The notes under the pieces are model-generated. The model saw only the letters and a program-made list of their open reading frames with translations, was not told the DNA's origin and did not search any database. Positions 56,618 to 64,000 of a DNA stretch of 64,000 nucleotides are shown here, piece after piece (the first letter of the stretch is position 1; each line of letters begins with the position of its first letter). The stretch comes from Caldicellulosiruptor saccharolyticus DSM 8903. Its GTDB lineage: Bacteria > Bacillota > Thermoanaerobacteria > Caldicellulosiruptorales > Caldicellulosiruptoraceae. Location: positions 1 to 64,000 of the forward strand of contig NC_009437.1 of assembly GCF_000016545.1 (NCBI RefSeq), read 5' to 3'. Position numbers and translations under genes: made by a program.

Positions 56618-57147
56618 GTTATCAAGAACTTAGTAATGCTGAAAAAGAAGTTGTAGACACAATGCCGTATTTCTTCGAAAAAATAGTAGTTGACGGTCAA
56701 GAGATTGTAAGCCCAAATGCTTTTGCACAGTTTATTTTTGAAGATTACATTAATACAACAATAAAAGTAAGTACAGAGGTAAAAGAATTAATAAACAAAA
56801 ATAAACAGTATAAAAATTTTATTCATAATCAGTTGATGGAACTTTTAAAAAAGGTAAAGCTGTATTTCAACAATTACAGAGAGTATCAGGGTTTAAAAGG
56901 AGAACTGCAACACAATGAAAATTGGGGAATAAATAAACCATATATTTACAAAGACCCATCGAGGGGTGGTAAATTTATATTCAGATGCGCCTATGATTTC
57001 GACAATATCAACAGCATCTTATTAATATACAAAATTTGGCTTAATCATGAACAGTATGAAGAAGAATGTGAGAAAATTGTAAAAGGAGAAAAGATAATAG
57101 ATATGGATAAAAATAAATTAGTTGAAATAGATATTGAGGAATGGTGA
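56614..57147 (+). CDS. Unknown 177-residue protein coupled to the CARF gene
   Basis: The ATG overlaps the CARF stop (ATGA, 56614-56617), so the two are translationally coupled. The product begins MSYQELSNAEKEVVDTMPYF, has helical charged middle parts, and near residues 118-150 has SRGGKFIFRCAYDFDNINSILLIYKIW followed by LNHEQYEEECEKI. The beta-hairpin then short-helix pattern loosely recalls the end of RelE/ParE-type toxins, the effector joined to CARF in Cami1, but this is weak. I do not recognise it with confidence. It would be the effector or the partner of the CARF sensor. Confidence 0.7.
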   Translation: MSYQELSNAEKEVVDTMPYFFEKIVVDGQEIVSPNAFAQFIFEDYINTTIKVSTEVKELINKNKQYKNFIHNQLMELLKKVKLYFNNYREYQGLKGELQHNENWGINKPYIYKDPSRGGKFIFRCAYDFDNINSILLIYKIWLNHEQYEEECEKIVKGEKIIDMDKNKLVEIDIEEW

Positions 57148-57169
57148 AAAAATTAAACTAAAAACTTTA

Positions 57170-57216
57170 AAACCACAGGCATCGCAAAACAAGTTAATGC
57201 CTGTGGTTTTTTATTC
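57170..57216 (+). terminator. Terminator after the CARF pair
   Basis: AAACCACAGGCAT (57170-57182) pairs with ATGCCTGTGGTTT (57197-57209), followed by TTTATT. Confidence 0.88.
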
Positions 57217-57252
57217 AATCACAAACAAAAAATCACAAAATCACTCAAACTA

Positions 57253-57348
57253 CCACCAATTTCCAAAGGGCAGGATACAAACAATCGGATTATCAAGAAA
57301 AAATTTTAGAAGCAGACGGTTTCAATCCCCAAAGGGAAGACTACAAAC
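57253..57348 (-). CRISPR. CRISPR mini-array with 2 repeats and 1 spacer
   Basis: A degenerate repeat (57253-57282, CCACCAATTTCC...GGATACAAAC) and a near-consensus repeat (57319-57348) flank one 36-base spacer. The leader-distal degenerate copy and the flank at higher coordinates agree with minus-strand orientation. Confidence 0.85.
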
Positions 57349-57600
57349 ACGTCAAAGCTTAATTTTATTATATCTAATTTATACATTCCTGTAAATATTT
57401 TCATACCAAAACATTTGTAAAAAACTCAAATCAGCCAAAAAAAATCAATCGATAAAGACCTATCGAACCCTTCCGTCTATCCAGCTGCTGCCAGAAGTTT
57501 TGTCAAATCCATGTGCTGCAATTCTGAAATCGCATACAAATTAAATCTTAAAATTTTGCCACCGGAGGTCGACAGATATGACTTTTGATCAAAATGGAAA
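57349..57600. promoter_or_regulatory. CRISPR leader-like flank, type A (copy 4)
   Basis: ACGTCAAAGCTTAATTTTAT, then TCCGTCTATCCAGCTGCTGC and GGTCGACAGATATGACTTTT are in the same order as in copies 1-3. It is the closest relative of copy 1. Confidence 0.65.
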
Positions 57601-57669
57601 TAATATAAGTCATCTTTTGAATAATATTCAAAAACTATAATCTGTATTACTTTTGCTTTAAAAAACAAA

Positions 57670-57709
57670 AACCACAAGCCACTTTTTAACTCTAAAGCCA
57701 CTTGTGGTT
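57670..57709. terminator. Terminator hairpin before the Rpn pseudogene end
   Basis: AACCACAAG (57670-57678) pairs with CTTGTGGTT (57701-57709). It would end minus-strand transcription of the Rpn gene. Confidence 0.6.
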
Positions 57710-57861
57710 AAATTCTCTTGCTGTCAATTCAAAAGCTCTTTTCTCAATCTCTTTATCTCCTCAATATCAAGTTCGGTCAGCTCTGCTATCTCTTCATCTC
57801 TTATACCCTTTTGTATCATCTTCTTAGCTATTCTAATTTGACTTTCACGAATACCTTGTTG

Positions 57862-59170
57862 GGGAGTTAAAATAAAATTGTGTCCACTGTATAATTAGTG
57901 TTGAAATAATCACCAAAGGGGGGCTCACGATTATGGAGAAAAATGAAATTTTTGAAACCGCTAAAAATATGGCTATCGAGCAAGTATTAAATATGTATTG
58001 CTCCAAAGATGATCCTACTCGCCCAGCTTTAAAACAGCTTTTGGAAAACTTGCTCGATTGCTTTATGTTATCAGAAAGAACTGTTTACCTTGCTAAAAAC
58101 GAAAACGATAAAGGCAATGGTTTTTACGGCAGAAAACTTGCAACACCTGTTGGCAGCCTTGAAATTTCTGTTCCTCGCACACGCTCTGGTAACTTTCGAC
58201 CTTCCATTCTCCCTGACCGCTACAAAAGGGTTGACAGCTCATACACTGACCTGCTCATGTCTTTAGTCGCCAATGGTTACTCAGAAAGTTCTCTTGTCCA
58301 AACTCTTAAAAGCATGAATCTGCCTTATTCTGAAGACGAAATCGAAAAAATCAAAAACGATCTTAAAAACGAGCTTCAACTTTTCAAACAAAGAGAACTT
58401 CCTGAAAGTGCTTTTGCTCTTATCATTGACGGTTACCATTGCGAAATTAAAGATAACTCAAAAGTTAAACAAGCTACTTGCTATGTCGTGCTTGGCATTG
58501 ATTTAGAAGGCAAAAAAGATATCTTCGGTATCTACACTTTCTTCGGCAAAGAAAACAAAGCCGATTGGATGAGAGTCTTTGACGACTTAATTACAAGAGG
58601 TCTTAAAAAAGTCTTAATAGTTGTAAGCGATGATTTTCCAGGCATTATCGATGCTGTTAGACTCGCTTATCCCCTTGCCGACCATCAACTATGTTTTGTT
58701 CACCTTCAACGCAATGTCAGAAAACATATGGCAAAAGATGATGCTTCCGTTTTCAACAAAGAGCTTGATAAACTAAGAACTTCCTCTGCTGATTTTGACG
58801 AAGCTATTTCAAAGTTCAAACTTCTTTGTGAGCAATACTCCTCAAAATATCCTCGATTCATAAAAGGTATTTGCGAAAAAGCAGAGTTCTATCTTGCACA
58901 TATGAGGTATCCTGAAGATTTAAGAAAGTACATTTATACTACTAATGCTGTAGAAAGCGTAAACAGTATGATTGAAAAGATAAGAATAAACTCCGGTGGT
59001 TATTTTCAATCTGTAGAAGTTTTAGAGATAAACATATATTTACAAAGAGAAAACTTGCGTCGGGGCAAGTGGAAAAACGGAGTACCTATTCTTAAAAAAT
59101 GTAGTTACAATATATTACAGCTCTACAATATACGCTATGAAATGGAAACACAAAATTCTTGACAAGTCTC
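57862..59170 (+). mobile_element. Complete IS256-family (mutator) element
   Basis: The element runs from GGGAGTTAAAATAAAATTG to ...TTGACAAGTCTC, whose reverse (GAGACTTGTCAAGAATTTTG) is an imperfect match of the left end. An 8-base direct repeat, CCTTGTTG, flanks it at 57854-57861 and 59171-59178, as expected for IS256. It disrupts an Rpn-type gene. A decayed copy is at 32890-34206. Confidence 0.9.
57933..59162 (+). CDS. IS256-family (mutator) transposase
   Basis: The 409-residue protein has the mutator layout, with PVGSLEISVPRTRSGNFRPS, then FALIIDGYHCEI (first Asp), VLIVVSDDFPGII (second Asp), DHQLCFVHLQRNV (the C/H motif) and the IYTTNAVESVNSMIEKI Glu segment. Length and motifs are complete, so it should be functional. 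ATG at 57933 follows GGGGGG. Confidence 0.92.
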   Translation: MEKNEIFETAKNMAIEQVLNMYCSKDDPTRPALKQLLENLLDCFMLSERTVYLAKNENDKGNGFYGRKLATPVGSLEISVPRTRSGNFRPSILPDRYKRVDSSYTDLLMSLVANGYSESSLVQTLKSMNLPYSEDEIEKIKNDLKNELQLFKQRELPESAFALIIDGYHCEIKDNSKVKQATCYVVLGIDLEGKKDIFGIYTFFGKENKADWMRVFDDLITRGLKKVLIVVSDDFPGIIDAVRLAYPLADHQLCFVHLQRNVRKHMAKDDASVFNKELDKLRTSSADFDEAISKFKLLCEQYSSKYPRFIKGICEKAEFYLAHMRYPEDLRKYIYTTNAVESVNSMIEKIRINSGGYFQSVEVLEINIYLQRENLRRGKWKNGVPILKKCSYNILQLYNIRYEMETQNS

Positions 59171-60109
59171 CCTTGTTGCAGTCCAAGGTTGAAATCTTTT
59201 GCTCTTGCTTCATCAAGAAGTCTTGCTACATTTGATATAAATTCACCCATATTTTTGCCACCCCCTTGTTTAACTCTTTCTGCTACCCTTTCATACTCCT
59301 CTTTTTGCTCTTCCAGCAGCCTCGGTCGTATTATGTAATATGCCCACCTTAAAAATCTGTCTATGTTCTCATTGCTCAGTTTCTCTACATTCTTCTCAAC
59401 CTCTAAAAGCCTTCTTATAAGCTCATCCCTGTCTTCTCTTACCTGCTCTAAATAAAATATTATCGGCGTTAGCAAGTCCTTCTCCTCTTGAAGAATCTTT
59501 TTGACATCTACTTCAGACACATCTACTACTCTGTATCTGAATACATCATCCTTGAAAGTCTCAAATGCTTCCATTAAATCAGTAGAAAGATTCCATTTTT
59601 CCTTTGTTCAGTTGTACACAACTATGGGTATGACAGGCGGAAGGTTCTCTGCCCCTTTGCTAAGTTCCTTCCACCACAGGCTTACCATGTACTTCAGTAT
59701 CTTCTGTGCCATATCCCTTTTCACTGTCGACTGGTTCTCTATCAGGATATAAAAATATACTTCTCTTCCTTTTAGCTTTGCTTTTGCAACAATATCAGCT
59801 CTGAGCTGGGATAGCTTCTGTGTTACAAATTCGCTGTCATCAAATTCTATAGACTCCTCATCTATTTCATCTGCCCAGCTGTATCTGAGAATGTCTTTTA
59901 CAAGCACAAGTAGCTCTTTTTTGTCTTTGAGCAAGAACTTAAAAGTGGTATCACGCTCCATTGGTGGAATTTCAGAGCTCAAGGCAATTTCACTCCGATT
60001 TATGGATTTTTTCAGAACAAAATTCTACACTCTGTAGCCAAAGATGTTGAGTTTGTTTTATTTTTTGTCCAATTTAATTATACCACAAAAGCGGTCTCAC
60101 AGTTTCATT

Positions 60110-62054
60110 TTTTTAATCTTCAAAGGGTAGGCTACAAACCAATGGTTTCCACAGAATTCAAGCACTTGTTGATATCAAGTTTCAATTCCCAAAGGGGAGG
60201 CTACAAACTATCAAAGCAAATGCAAATATGGGTGATGAGCAAATTTTCAATCCCCAAAGGGAAGGCTACAAACTTGCTGTGTCAAACCACGTTCTTTTCT
60301 CAATTCTTTGTTTCAATCCCCAAAGGGAAGGCTACAAACAAGGAAGGCTAAAGGACTTACACAAGAAGAGATGGCGTTTCAATCCCCAAAGGGAAGGCTA
60401 CAAACCTGCAAAAGCTTATTCGCTATCGTCTGTGCCATAGCGTTTCAATCCCCAAAGGGAAGGCTACAAACTGTTGCGCTTCGCCTGTAGAGCTCCAGCT
60501 TCGCCTGGTTTCAATCCCCAAAGGGAAGGCTACAAACCCGTTGGGGTTGAAAAAATAAAAAAAAGGGAGGGTTGTTTCAATCCCCAAAGGGAAGGCTACA
60601 AACCAGAAATAATAAGTACACTATAGCGGTTGATATCGGTTTCAATCCCCAAAGGGAAGGCTACAAACAGAGGAAGATGAAAGCAATTTTGGTTGATGAA
60701 AACAGTTTCAATCCCCAAAGGGAAGGCTACAAACCGTTATGATAGCGCTCTCTATAAAAGACAGTTGAAGAGTTTCAATCCCCAAAGGGAAGGCTACAAA
60801 CCGGTAAAAAGGGTGACAAAGAGATATTGCACATGCGGTTTCAATCCCCAAAGGGAAGGCTACAAACAACAGTTCATACAACCACCCTCCATTTTTATTT
60901 TTTGTTTCAATCCCCAAAGGGAAGGCTACAAACTATGGAGTAGGGGCAAGCCCTACTCCTCTACCTCAAGTTTCAATCCCCAAAGGGAAGGCTACAAACC
61001 AGATATAATTTTTAAAATTTCTTCTCGCATTTCATGTTTCAATCCCCAAAGGGAAGGCTACAAACTAACTCTTGTGTAATTTGTATCGCACCCCATCTGT
61101 GTTTCAATCCCCAAAGGGAAGGCTACAAACTGTAACTGCCTCACTTGTCTGTATGCCGTTTTTAGTGTTTCAATCCCCAAAGGGAAGGCTACAAACAAGG
61201 AATACTTGAGCAGCATAGGGCTTGACCCAAGAGTTTCAATCCCCAAAGGGAAGGCTACAAACGCATTGTAGGAAGTGATGCAGGTACTAGCTTGAAGTGT
61301 TTCAATCCCCAAAGGGAAGGCTACAAACTTTGACAGTGCTATCACAGCGTATCCTTCTGCTTGAGTTTCAATCCCCAAAGGGAAGGCTACAAACTCAAAA
61401 TCAACAAGAGCGATATGACGATTACTTGCATGTTTCAATCCCCAAAGGGAAGGCTACAAACTTTCTTAGAAAGCTTTTTTTCCTTTCTGAAATTTTCGTT
61501 TCAATCCCCAAAGGGAAGGCTACAAACTTTGCCTTACCTGTTACTTCAGCTTTTTCTAAAAACTGTTTCAATCCCCAAAGGGAAGGCTACAAACTTATAA
61601 GAATTTCACAATCTAACAATCGCTTCAAGTGTTTCAATCCCCAAAGGGAAGGCTACAAACCAGTCATCTTAAATCATCCTCCTCACTTTGATTTTCGTTT
61701 CAATCCCCAAAGGGAAGGCTACAAACTTTTTTAATCAACTCATCCAAATGATTGTATCCAAGTTTCAATCCCCAAAGGGAAGGCTACAAACCAGTCATCT
61801 TAAATCATCCTCCTCACTTTGATTTTCGTTTCAATCCCCAAAGGGAAGGCTACAAACTTTTTTAATCAACTCATCCAAATGATTGTATCCAAGTTTCAAT
61901 CCCCAAAGGGAAGGCTACAAACTGACGTTGAATTTGATATTTTCTTTAATAAGAAAGAGTTTCAATCCCCAAAGGGAAGGCTACAAACATAGCACTGCCC
62001 AGAGTCCCTGACTCATTGCAAGTTGTTTCAATCCCCAAAGGGAAGGCTACAAAC
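60110..62054 (-). CRISPR. Large CRISPR array: 30 repeats, 29 spacers
   Basis: Repeats of 30 bases begin GTTTCAATCCCC and end GGAAGGCTACAAAC on the plus strand; the period is 65-67 bases, with 34-37-base spacers. The first three repeats (60110, 60179, 60244) are degenerate; from 60310 all appear identical. This marks the left end as leader-distal, so the array is read on the minus strand with its leader at the right. Two spacers occur twice as a tandem block (61661-61922). The spacer at 60934-60969 holds a strong hairpin. Confidence 0.98.
61661..61922. repeat. Tandem duplication of a two-spacer block in the array
   Basis: The pair of spacers at 61661-61696 and 61727-61761 is repeated exactly at 61792-61827 and 61858-61892, each with its repeats, a 131-base unit in direct order. 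Slippage or recombination between CRISPR repeats explains it better than two identical acquisitions. Confidence 0.93.
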
Positions 62055-62383
62055 CCGTAGATGGCTTGAGAAATCTTACAAGGAACAAATGGTTAAGTTT
62101 TCAAGCTGCTGTAGGTTATTTCTATTATACTCCACAAGCTCTTGAAAGTCAACACATACCAGAAATTACCTTTTGCTGTCGATCCCCGGGGGTTTTTGGG
62201 GGGATTACAGGTCGACAGCAATTGGTAAATGCAAAAGTCAAAATACATCACAAATCTCAGAGTACATAATTAAAAATAGCAATTTTTGCACAAGCAAAAA
62301 TAATATAAAATGAAAAAAATGACATATAAAGCTAATTAACTTTGCATAAAATTTGACCTTAATAATTAAATGATGGTATGTAA
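62055..62383. promoter_or_regulatory. Leader of the large array (type B)
   Basis: The sequence at the leader end starts CCGTAGATGGCTTGAG. It has a 10-bp inverted repeat, TTGCTGTCGA (62173-62182) with TCGACAGCAA (62212-62221), around a G/C-rich loop CCCCGGGGGTTTTTGGGGGG. After it the DNA is very AT-rich up to the IS481 element at 62384. The promoter of the pre-crRNA should lie here on the minus strand, but I cannot place it confidently. Confidence 0.65.
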
Positions 62384-63588
62384 AATTAAAAAGTGTACTA
62401 AGTAACGAGGATTGCAAGTTCAAAATGGTACGTGGTGAAGACATATTTACCACCAAATTTATTACAGAACAGAGAATAGAAGGTGCCTACTTTTTTCATA
62501 ATATCCTCAAGAAGTAATGTAGGAAATTGAAATATATGGGAGGAGACCAGAGATTTTGAAGCTATGAATTTTTCGAATGGTGTCCTCCCGTTCATTCCTT
62601 TACCATTATGAGGTCTGAAAAAGTTCCATGTATCTTGCCATTTCTGGGCTCTTTGAATAAATTCATCTTTTGTTTTACATCTTTCAGCATGAATCATTAA
62701 AAAATACTCATCATCAGCTCTATGTGAATTTTCAATTATACCCATTAAATGCTTTGCTTTTGGTGGAATAGGATTTAGTTCTACACCCAAAAATGACAGC
62801 ATCTCATTCCACTGCTTTAACTTTCTTTCGCTTCCTCCACAAAATTCTGCTCCATTGTCTAATCGGATCTTTATTATATTTCTTACATTATGAGTTCTTA
62901 ACCATAATGCAACTAAGGATATGAACATAAATCCAAAAGCGGATGAAAGTTCGTAAGAATAGGCTGTAAATCTTGTTCTTGTTGCAACATCTATTATGTT
63001 CCACTCATAGCAAGGCAAATTGTATCTTTTCATATGTTCATATACCTCCTTGGGAAGACTTTCTTTGTCTAAAAGATGTTTTGTATCAAGCTGAAATTCA
63101 GAAAATGGGATAAGAGTTTCATAATCGTATAGACTTCTTTCACCTTTTTTTGTTCTTTTTGTTTTTCGAGCTACAGAGTTTCTTCTAAGAATTGACTTTA
63201 TTGTGTTTTCACTTATTTTGATACCATATTTTCTGAGAAGATAAAAAGACAAACGTCTATATCTAAAACCAGTTTTTTTAGACTCTTCGACAATAAAATT
63301 TTCGAGTTCAGAAGAAAGCTTTTTGGGAGAAGATTTAGGTTTTTTTGATTTATCTTCAAGAGGACCGTAGACAGCTCTTCTTACGGTATGTCTTGATACA
63401 CCTAATATTTTAGCAGTTTTTGATACGTTTTTGTTATTTGATTCAAAGACTTTTCGAACTAATTCTCTAGCTTTTTGAGGGGATATTTTTCTTAGTTCGT
63501 GGTATGATATAATATTCATAGTAGGCTGTCCTCCCATCCTGGTAGTTTTTCTATTTTTCTTTTGAATATTAGATTACACTTTTTAATT
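62384..63588 (-). mobile_element. IS481-type element between leader and cas genes
   Basis: Inverted ends AATTAAAAAGTGTA (62384-62397) and TACACTTTTTAATT (63575-63588) match exactly over 14 bases. One transposase gene fills the interior on the minus strand. No flanking duplication is clear. Confidence 0.78.
62398..63519 (-). CDS. IS481-family transposase (rve integrase core)
   Basis: The 373-residue protein has an N-terminal helix-turn-helix (NVSKTAKILGVSRHTVRRAV) and an rve DDE core with FQLDTKHLLD (first Asp), IKIRLDNGAEF (second Asp) and HLMGIIENSHRADD (Glu). ATG at 63519 lies 9 bases after GGGAGGAC; the upstream ATG at 63537 has no site and is unlikely. It appears complete. Confidence 0.85.
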   Translation of the reverse strand: MNIISYHELRKISPQKARELVRKVFESNNKNVSKTAKILGVSRHTVRRAVYGPLEDKSKKPKSSPKKLSSELENFIVEESKKTGFRYRRLSFYLLRKYGIKISENTIKSILRRNSVARKTKRTKKGERSLYDYETLIPFSEFQLDTKHLLDKESLPKEVYEHMKRYNLPCYEWNIIDVATRTRFTAYSYELSSAFGFMFISLVALWLRTHNVRNIIKIRLDNGAEFCGGSERKLKQWNEMLSFLGVELNPIPPKAKHLMGIIENSHRADDEYFLMIHAERCKTKDEFIQRAQKWQDTWNFFRPHNGKGMNGRTPFEKFIASKSLVSSHIFQFPTLLLEDIMKKVGTFYSLFCNKFGGKYVFTTYHFELAILVT

Positions 63589-63703
63589 ATATCAAACAGG
63601 AGGGAGGCAGCCTCAACTCTTTTTATGAAATTTTCTTCTTCGTACATTCTTTCGCTGTGGTAAATATCTCTACACCTATTCGAGTTGCAAGTTCAAAATT
63701 TGG

Positions 63704-63732
63704 TTGTATCTTGAAAATAAAATTGGTATAAT
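63704..63732 (+). promoter_or_regulatory. Promoter of the cas8b-like gene
   Basis: TTGTAT (63704-63709) and a perfect TATAAT (63727-63732) are 17 bases apart. The start codon lies 20 bases after the -10 box, with GTGAGGTGAG as ribosome-binding site. Confidence 0.65.
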
Positions 63733-63752
63733 TAACATAAAAGTGAGGTGAG

Positions 63753-64000
63753 ATGCTATTGATAGAGGAAATAGTTGAGATTGGTGATGTTCTAATTGGT
63801 GATGCATCTGGAAATGATGCCCATTTATCTGTTCTTACAGAAGATATTGAGGTTCCATCTGGGGATGAAAAGAGATATGTTGCAAAAATTGACTTTTCTA
63901 CAAATGAGAAAAAGATTAATATAGACTGTGCTGAAGAAATTGATGATGAAACTGCTAAAAAATATGTTTATGTTGGTTCGGCAGAAGGGGCAAATTCGTC
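63753..64000 (+). CDS. cas8b: Start of a Cas8b/TM1802-like protein (partial)
   Basis: The frame from ATG 63753 runs off the window. The 82 visible residues begin MLLIEEIVEIGDVLIGDASG and contain KRYVAKIDFSTNEKKINI and KKYVYVGSAEGANS. The LIEEIxEIG start and the YVYVGSxxGAN segment agree with the TM1802 family of type I-B Cas8b large subunits, and the place next to a large array supports a cas operon. The family is recalled by eye only. It would be the surveillance-complex subunit that recognises the PAM. Confidence 0.55.
   Translation, partial: MLLIEEIVEIGDVLIGDASGNDAHLSVLTEDIEVPSGDEKRYVAKIDFSTNEKKINIDCAEEIDDETAKKYVYVGSAEGANS

Larger units (their letters stand above)
57724..59982 (-). pseudogene. 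Rpn-family nuclease split by an IS256-type element
   Basis: The 5' part (59982 to 59171) starts MSSEIPPMERDTTFKFLLKD, with RADIVAKAKLKGREVYFYIL and ENQST as in the intact copy at 11759. A TGA at about 59608, after VVYN, breaks it where the relative has YNG. The 3' part (57861 to 57724) reads GIRESQIRIAKKMIQKGI and ends IKRLRKELLN. An IS256-type element sits between them. Two independent lesions thus kill this gene. Confidence 0.85.

Noticed and set aside
60142-61734. Several long open frames with repeating peptides (FNPQREGYK, SIPKGKATN, AFPLGIET)
   Set aside because: They are translations of the CRISPR repeats, not genes.
63623-63710. Minus-strand fragment FELATRIGVEIFTTAKECTKKKIS before the cas8b-like gene
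   Set aside because: It shares only 15 bases (TTGCAAGTTCAAAAT) with the IS481 end and overlaps the promoter; too little to call a gene or an element remnant.

Overview
The window looks like the replication-origin end of a Caldicellulosiruptor-like chromosome: a low-GC, spore-lineage, thermophilic anaerobic Firmicute. That genus call rests on gene content and recalled family resemblance, not on a search. The evidence is the order dnaA-dnaN-recF-remB-gyrB-gyrA, a spoVS gene, an AT-rich composition, a GH13 amylase relic, a carbohydrate-style set of secreted proteins, and many CRISPR repeats of the type that, read on the minus strand, end in ATTGAAAC.

Layout. 1-9.2 kb: bipartite oriC, with DnaA-box clusters on both sides of dnaA and a DnaA-trio-like element before dnaN, then the replication/gyrase genes. 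9.3-15 kb: a secreted beta-propeller protein, then a scrapyard: an RCC1-repeat gene wreck, one end of an IS21 element, an Rpn-type nuclease with an expanded GKIE repeat, and a truncated FAD oxidoreductase with its DUF1667 partner. 14.8-25 kb: a lone CRISPR repeat with a leader-like flank, two WYL-domain genes, a PLD-nuclease/helicase overlapping a methyltransferase, and a HelD-type helicase split by a TnpB element. 25-41.4 kb: mostly housekeeping or lineage genes (a dead amylase, a periplasmic-sensor GGDEF-EAL protein, spoVS, an unknown three-gene cluster, a TrpB2-like enzyme, a WG-repeat gene with one nonsense codon, lemA plus a TPM-domain gene), broken up by IS3/IS256/IS605-type elements.

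41.7-64 kb is a CRISPR island. It has mini-arrays at 41.7, 52.9 and 57.3 kb, a lone degenerate repeat at 54.0 kb and a 30-repeat array at 60.1-62.05 kb. Among these sit csx20, a csx1-type CARF-HEPN gene and a csx2/TM1812-type CARF-HEPN gene (45.9-49.2 kb). A separate CARF gene of APE2256 type carries a nonsense codon near its start and overlaps by 4 bases an unrecognised 177-residue gene (55.9-57.1 kb). The island ends at the first codons of what looks like a type I-B cas8b (TM1802-like) gene at 63.75 kb. No cas10, cas1 or cas2 lies inside the window, so the CARF genes would have to respond to a cyclic oligoadenylate made by a type III complex encoded elsewhere.

How it fits together. The leader-like flank found after four of the short arrays, and the ~0.9-kb direct repeats that flank the csx20-csx1-csx2 block, suggest that the island grew by duplication and that the block could be lost or gained as a cassette. 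Insertion sequences of six types, several nested and several with clear target duplications, are the main agents of damage. The CARF/unknown gene pair is the best candidate for something undescribed.
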